The notes under the pieces were generated by a model, which saw only the letters and a program-made list of their open reading frames with translations, was not told the DNA's origin and did no database searches. Position numbers and translations under genes: made by a program. A stretch of DNA of 64,000 nucleotides from Megascapheus bottae (lineage: Eukaryota; Chordata; Mammalia; Rodentia; Geomyidae). Every line of letters begins with the position of its first letter. Within the stretch, counting starts at the first letter, position 1. This document shows, in pieces, positions 59,625-64,000 of the stretch. The stretch is from assembly GCA_024803745.1 (NCBI GenBank), contig JANJXV010000191.1, positions 1,178,001-1,242,000 on the forward strand, read 5' to 3'.

Positions 59625-61400
59625 TGATGCTATTGTGGAGTTTTAATTTTCTTAAATATTTGTACAAAGCACAATGGATATATAAACAGACTTGAACTCA
59701 CAGAACAGAGTCCCACATAATATTACAGTTACTCTGGCACTTCTCCCGATTGACAAAACACATTTCCAGGCATCTGCTCTGTCCTTCAGCTTTGGTAGCT
59801 GACTTGTCTTTCCATGGAGGCCTGGCCTGGATTCCTGGTGATTCCACGCATTTCATAGTTCCCTGTATATCCAGTAAGGTTGTCTTCTATGGGACCAGAC
59901 CTGTCTGGTTTTTGGCCCACCCAGGACCTATGTGTCTGAGGTCTCACATTATAAGTGGAAAATAAAACACAGTATAATAAGCACTGAAGAACTGCACACC
60001 ATAATATTAACAATGAGAGTTTAATAGTTAGCAAAGTAAATACAATGAATACTTGACAAGAATCATGAGAGCAAGATAAAGAGACGTCTTTTTAGGAAGG
60101 GGACAGGGAAGCTCTAAATCCAGACTGGCCTCCAAGTTGCCTTCAGACAGTAATTCTACTTCCGAGTCCTCAGAAGGGTCTCCTTCCTCATGGGAAACAG
60201 AATGTCCTTCCTGAGTTAAGAGGGGGATGGATTCTGGTTTGTCGAATGGAGATTGAGTCTCTTTTAGTGAGATGGATGGGTCTGGATATTCTGTGAGGAT
60301 GGATTCATTTTCCTCCAATGAATCCAGTATTGAGAGTACACTGCTGCTTCCCATGGGGACATTTTCCATGAGCCCAGCGTGTGCCCCTTCAGCTTGCACA
60401 ATAAGTGGAGTGTTACTCTGACTCAGATGGACTGACTCTGGGTGGAGTGTGAAAGGAAACGGAAGGAAATCTGGCTGCTCTTTTTCTTCCTCCATAGTAT
60501 CTGCAGGTTCAACTGTGTCACACATGGGTTTCAGAGCAAAAGGTATATCCATAGGACTCTAAACCGGTTTGGTAATTTCTACAGAAGGCCCATGCTTTCT
60601 GGAGTGCAGTGATGATTCTCAGTCTCCATCAGTCACCAGCTCCATTGGTGGGTTTTTCATCCGGAGTTCAGGATAAGCTCTTCCACGATGACCCAAACCT
60701 AAGAATAGAAATAGGTACAGAGTGGAGAGAGTGGACTCTGCAAGTTGAAGTGTCACTCAACTTCCATGAGGATCTAATGGAGGAACCTGTAGAACTGGAG
60801 TTTGGACTGAACACTGAGGAGGTGTAGGGTCTTTCTAATGAGTGCTTATTCCCGAGTCCTTTCAGAGGACAGACATTACCTGGCTGACACCACCCATAAA
60901 GGGCATTTTGCCAAGCACTGTAGAAGTAAGGGCCAACCAATATCTAGACCACATGGGCTTCCTACTCACAGGTTCTGAGGCACCCACACCAGGACTTCTA
61001 CTTTTTCTTGGTCTTACTGGTCACATATTCCTCCAGCTGGTCAAAAAGTTTGTGTTTAGAAGAGCAGGTACAAAGCCGACATGTGGAGCCTCATATAGAG
61101 CTTGAGTTGTGTCAGGGTGTGGCAGTTCTTGAACTCGTAGAAATCACTCGGGTAGAAGTCCATTCACATCGTATAGATGGAACACATGATGCTGTGGGCA
61201 CATTCGGTACAAGGAAAGTGAGAGCCTTCTCTCTCCATCCTGAGCCTTTTACCAAAGCCGCTTTCTTGCAGGATTCTAATGCTGTGGCTGTCCTGCAGAG
61301 ATGTGCACTTATGTGCTGGGAGGGGGGTAAGAGACACTCGAGAACAGGATGACTTTTACACCCCACTTCCAGAAGCTTCTGAGAGAGGCCTCTATGCATC
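59625..61400 (-). pseudogene. Decayed protein-coding sequence, unrecognised, probably a retrocopy
   Basis: No intron-like interruption is apparent over about 1.8 kb. The clearest frame (60,028-60,552, 174 codons) is acidic and Ser/Pro-rich (MEEEKEQPDFLPF, EEGDPSEDSEVELL) and ends in a hydrophobic stretch (SLYLALMILVKYSLYLL), possibly membrane-inserted. The frame continues upstream of its ATG as MKNPPMELVTDGD and VEITKPV but is cut by TGA (60,619-60,621) and TAG (60,559-60,561). Further upstream a Cys-containing part reads ECAHSIMCSIYTM, stop, MDFYPSDFYEFKNC. Below the last stop lies about 400 bp of 3' UTR-like sequence with ATTAAA on the minus strand (59,642-59,647). No long poly(A) or target duplication was seen. 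I do not recognise the parent gene. Confidence 0.5.
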
Positions 61401-61483
61401 TGTCCAAAGTAAACGCACCTTAAATTAACTAAGTAAATGCTCTAAATAAATCAATAAGTGAATGCTCTACATAAAGAACTAAA

Positions 61484-61745
61484 TGCTCATTGCTCTAATC
61501 TTAGCCACCCATCAGGCTGAGCTCTGAAGATCACAGTGGAAAGCCAGTCTAGTCAGTAAAAGTCTAAAGGCACTTGTCTTCAATTAGGCAGCAAAAAGCC
61601 AGAACTTGACCTATGACTCAAATGGTACAGTGCTAATTTTTGAACACCAAAGGGATGGCATTTAGACCTGGGTTCAGGTTCAAGTGGCAGCACTGGACCA
61701 CACACCAAAATGTAAATGCTTTCAGGTTCTAACAGGCAAAGCTAT
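61484..61745 (+). mobile_element. Decayed composite SINE
   Basis: Plus-strand caggctgagctctgaagatcacagtggaaagccag (B1-like), then gccagaacttgacctatgactcaaatggtacagtgctaa and gggttcaggttcaagtggcag. It has the same module order as 55,800-56,160. Confidence 0.55.
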
Positions 61746-62183
61746 CACAATCCTTCCCTGATGGCTCAAAAGTGATTCAGCCCCCAGCTTTTCCTCTGAC
61801 TCCAGTATTTCACAGGCCTCCGCCATTAGTACTGACACCTCATTTCTTACTGGGAAATGGGATTTCCTAGGATGTCACCTAGGTGAGGGCTGCAGTTGGG
61901 AGCCACTTACTCATGCCTGAAATCCAACTTCTCAGTAAGCACACTGTTGAGACTCCAGTAGCTTGTGAGGGAAATGAAATGTCATGGTGTCCCAGTCATA
62001 ATGAAGTAGTTTGTGCAGTTGTATCATGCTTAGCTCCCCTGTGAACACCCCAGTGAACCAAACAGGCTCAGAGAGGAGCCAAGTATTCCAAGGCTTGGCC
62101 AGGAGTGGTGAGCAAACATGGGTTTGGAGGGGGAACACTCACTTTTTCAAGAGAATTTCCAGCAACTACTACATTGTCCTCCA
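61746..62183. other. Intergenic or intronic sequence
   Basis: No clear gene. gttgggagccacttactcatgcctgaaatcc (about 61,897-61,927) may be the head of another B1-like SINE. If the RalGDS-like model on the minus strand is right, this is downstream of its last visible exon. Confidence 0.35.
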
Positions 62184-62391
62184 CTATTTGAAATTGTGCA
62201 GGAAGTTTCCCACATAAAAGAGATCACCTTTCTGGTAGGCAGGGATCAGCTTTGTCAGCAGCATCTCCAACAGGCCTTCCTCCAGGATCCATAGGTTACA
62301 AGGCTCATTCAGAGTCTGAGCTGACTTACCATCACACTGTATTGGCAAAACAGTGGATATTTCAAACGTAGGAATGGGACCACACTTCAGA
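62184..62391 (-). pseudogene. RalGDS-like REM (RasGEF N-terminal) segment, candidate exon 2
   Basis: Frame on the minus strand: LKCGPIPTFEISTVL..., then NLWILEEGLLEMLLTKLIP, AYQKGDLFYVGNFLHNFK, TAG at 62,184. The pattern (L-x-G-x-L-E-x-L-...-D-x-x-Y-V-x-x-F-L-x-x-[YF]) is that of the REM motif preceding the CDC25 catalytic domain in Ral guanine-nucleotide exchange factors. A pyrimidine-rich AG acceptor-like site (cctcag) abuts at 62,392. A stop follows where the family continues with an AF-x-x-T-x-x-V-L stretch, so this is either a broken copy or an exon with an unseen weak donor. The RalGDS assignment is from family knowledge, not a search. Confidence 0.5.
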
Positions 62392-62520
62392 CTGAGGAAT
62401 TGGTATAGAGTAGATTGGAAATGACACACTCTAATCTCAGTATAGTCACTTGAAAGCACACAAGAAGGTTGTAGTTTGTGGGCAGGATGATGGGTTCAAA
62501 TAGGTTTCCTCTCAATATAC
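62392..62520 (-). other. Candidate 129-bp intron
   Basis: Minus-strand sequence starts GTATAT after GAG and ends ...accaattcctcag. Removing it joins the flanking frames in phase (AG|T gives Ser, then LKCGPIP). The array L1s abut a position equivalent to inside this intron (equivalent of 62,461). Confidence 0.4.
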
Positions 62521-62820
62521 CTCATCTGAGTTTCCCTGGAGTTTCCTGGCTTTCTTCCTAGAGAAATGCCTGATATACTGGAATTTTGTCTTGGCCCTGA
62601 TCCAGCATCTACTTCTTCAAGTGAGACATCCATATCTCTCATGCCTGAGATCCGAGCCTCCTGACCTTTGGCAACAGCACAGCAACATCTTTCTTCCTCC
62701 TGAGCCACAGGCCAAGGGAGCTGACTTGAGCTGGTAGTCACATACAGTGGCTTGGTTACCAGGGTTCCATATTCTGTTCCATTGTGAGGGAGGTAGGGTC
62801 ACCTTTCAAGGCCCAATGAC
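62521..62820 (-). pseudogene. Candidate exon 1 upstream of the REM segment
   Basis: Open on the minus strand from a TGA at about 62,805 to a GAG|GTATAT donor-like site at 62,520: PYLPHNGTEYGTLVTKPL, then YVTTSSSQLPWPVAQEEER, CCCAVAKGQEARISGMR, DMDVSLEEVDAGSGPRQNS and onward to ETQMR. The array copies of the same sequence have a stop and a 1-nt deletion here. No initiator ATG or clear acceptor was fixed, so the 5' limit is uncertain, and pseudogene versus real exon cannot be decided from sequence. Confidence 0.4.
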
Positions 62821-63090
62821 CAAAGCTCCTTGCTCACAGAAGACCTCCCCAAAGACATACTGGAGGCTGAATCTCCCTTCCCACCTCACATATGGATGTA
62901 GTAAACAGCACACCTTTTTGTTCAAATCCCAAGTCATTAACTAGGCGTAAGTGCTAGCCTGGTCTCAGGCTCAAGGAGCCTTTCTTAGGTAAGATCCAAA
63001 CTTAACTGTCACTATTCCCCTTACCCTTCACAAGACATTTTGCTTCACAGTGCCTTCTCAGCTTGAATTTTGCCTCTTGCACATTTTTTT

Positions 63091-63284
63091 TGCTAATCCT
63101 GGGACTTGACCTCAGAGCCTGACCATTGTTCTTAGGCTTTCTTTAGGCTATAGCTGTCCCACCAAGCCACAGCACCACTTCCAGAGTTTTCTATGTATAT
63201 GGTACTGCAGAATCAAACCGGACTCTTTTTGTGTGGTAGCCAAGCACTCTACAAATAGATGAAAGACCCAGGCCATCTTGCACA
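63091..63284 (-). mobile_element. SINE B orthologue in the inverted spacer paralogue
   Basis: Same element and relative position as SINE B in the array spacers, with greater divergence. Confidence 0.8.
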
Positions 63285-63504
63285 TATTTTTCACTTCAAT
63301 CTACTACGACGTTGTTAGGTTTCTGTATCCTAATCTATTTTTCTTCCTGATGAATATCTGTGCTGTCATCTGTAAAAAATGCAAGTGGGAAAATCACAGA
63401 AGCATTGGTGACATAAAAAAAGTCTTACAGACATAGATAAGTGTTCATTCTTTGTAGGAGAAAGGATATTTTGATATGATGATGATGACTATTTATAAAT
63501 ACTT

Positions 63505-63716
63505 AATCGGGGTTTAGACTGTGGCCCAGTGGTAGAGTGCTTGCCTAGCATCCATGAAGATCTAGGTTTGAGTCCTTAATATCACACAGATATAAAAATC
63601 CATATGGCAATGTGGCTCAAGTGGCAGAGGGCTAGACTTGGGAAAAGCCAAGAGCAGTGCTCAGGCCTTGAGTTCAAGCCCCAGAAAAAAGAAAAGAAAA
63701 GAAAAGAAAAGAAATG
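63505..63716 (+). mobile_element. SINE A orthologue in the inverted spacer paralogue
   Basis: Plus-strand head ggcccagtggtagagtgcttgcctagcatcc, body to gcctt gagttcaagccccag, and a (GAAAA)n tail at 63,684-63,714. It is better preserved at the head than the array copies. Confidence 0.85.
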
Positions 63717-63873
63717 TGCTTTTTACAAGTTATTCACTCACAGCATTTGCCTCTGAATTCTTCGCTTCTGCATCTTGTGACTTATCCCTTTCCCTCAATG
63801 TAGACAAGAAAAACAGATTTTATTACTTGCTATCCTGTTGTCCAATCTTTGGATATTAATTCAAAATACAATA

Positions 63874-63940
63874 TTGCCTGAGATATTGTGTGTGTGCATG
63901 TGTGTGTGTATCTGCCAATGTGTGCATGCACACATGTGTA
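63874..63940. repeat. Degenerate (TG)n tract
   Basis: tgtgtgtgtgcatgtgtgtgtgt...gtgtgcatgcacacatgtgt, alternating purine-pyrimidine with a short palindrome (tgtgcatgcaca). Confidence 0.8.
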
Positions 63941-64000
63941 CAGGGTTTAGGGCTTACTCATAGGGCCTGTGTGATAACCCTCAGCATCTTTTCCTCAAAG

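Larger units (their letters stand above)
62461..63820 (-). repeat. Inverted, L1-free, diverged paralogue of the array spacer
   Basis: Reverse complement of the spacers from ctgtttttcttgtctac (here ending at about 63,820) to the ctacaac that abuts L1 poly(T) in the array (here at 62,461). Both SINEs and the triplet run (four TCA) are present in the same relative order. Homology stops at both ends, where the array has L1 sequence and this locus has other sequence (tttattacttgc on one side, gtgtgctttcaag read on the minus strand on the other). Confidence 0.92.

Noticed and set aside
61008..61352. Plus-strand frame of 114 codons
   Set aside because: It is antisense to the decayed minus-strand coding sequence. 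The minus-strand frames have the coherent composition and 3' UTR-like downstream sequence.
62011..62217. Short overlapping frames on both strands near 62.0-62.2 kb
   Set aside because: No family resemblance and no splice signals linking them to the REM-like frame; probably chance.

Overview
The window is mammalian, almost certainly rodent, genomic DNA dominated by repeats. No bacterial-style operons, rRNA genes or CRISPR arrays were seen. The tRNA-headed SINEs (ID-like heads with a body ending in gactggcaaaa) and the L1 family look like those I associate with geomyoid rodents (kangaroo rats, pocket mice). That assignment is from memory and only moderately sure.

Positions 1 to 53,125 hold one tandem array. 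The unit is about 7.42 kb: a minus-strand, near-full-length LINE-1 (L1) of about 6.05 kb plus a non-L1 spacer of about 1.37 kb. Seven spacers and parts or all of eight L1s are present. The array runs off the left edge and ends on the right in a 5'-truncated L1 at 53,125. Every informative copy carries the same inactivating lesions: a TAG in ORF1, a TGA and a frameshift in the ORF2 endonuclease, stops in the linker, a TGA before the reverse transcriptase (RT) and a frameshift at the RT start. The array therefore grew by DNA-level duplication of one dead element, not by repeated retrotransposition. Private variants recur every second unit (about 14.85 kb; units 1 and 3 are almost identical), so a dimeric higher-order repeat is superimposed. 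Some variants cut across it and suggest gene conversion.

From 53,126 to 59,620 lie older nested L1 tails, a (TG)n tract, a dense SINE cluster and a (CTCTGT)n tract. Positions 59,625 to 61,400 hold a decayed protein-coding sequence on the minus strand that I do not recognise. From 62,184 to 63,820 the minus strand carries a more diverged, L1-free, inverted paralogue of the array spacer, followed by a reading frame resembling the RasGEF N-terminal (REM) segment of RalGDS-like proteins. Two exon-like frames there (62,521 to about 62,820 and 62,184 to 62,391) join in phase across a 129-bp candidate intron.

Working picture: a fragment of a RalGDS-like locus was interrupted by L1 at the intron between these two exons. 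The L1 plus upstream exon fragment was then amplified as a macrosatellite-like array, possibly seeded by recombination between a full-length and a truncated L1. All comparisons were made by eye. No alignments, database searches or divergence calculations were run, and boundaries are good to about 5-20 bp unless a junction is described.
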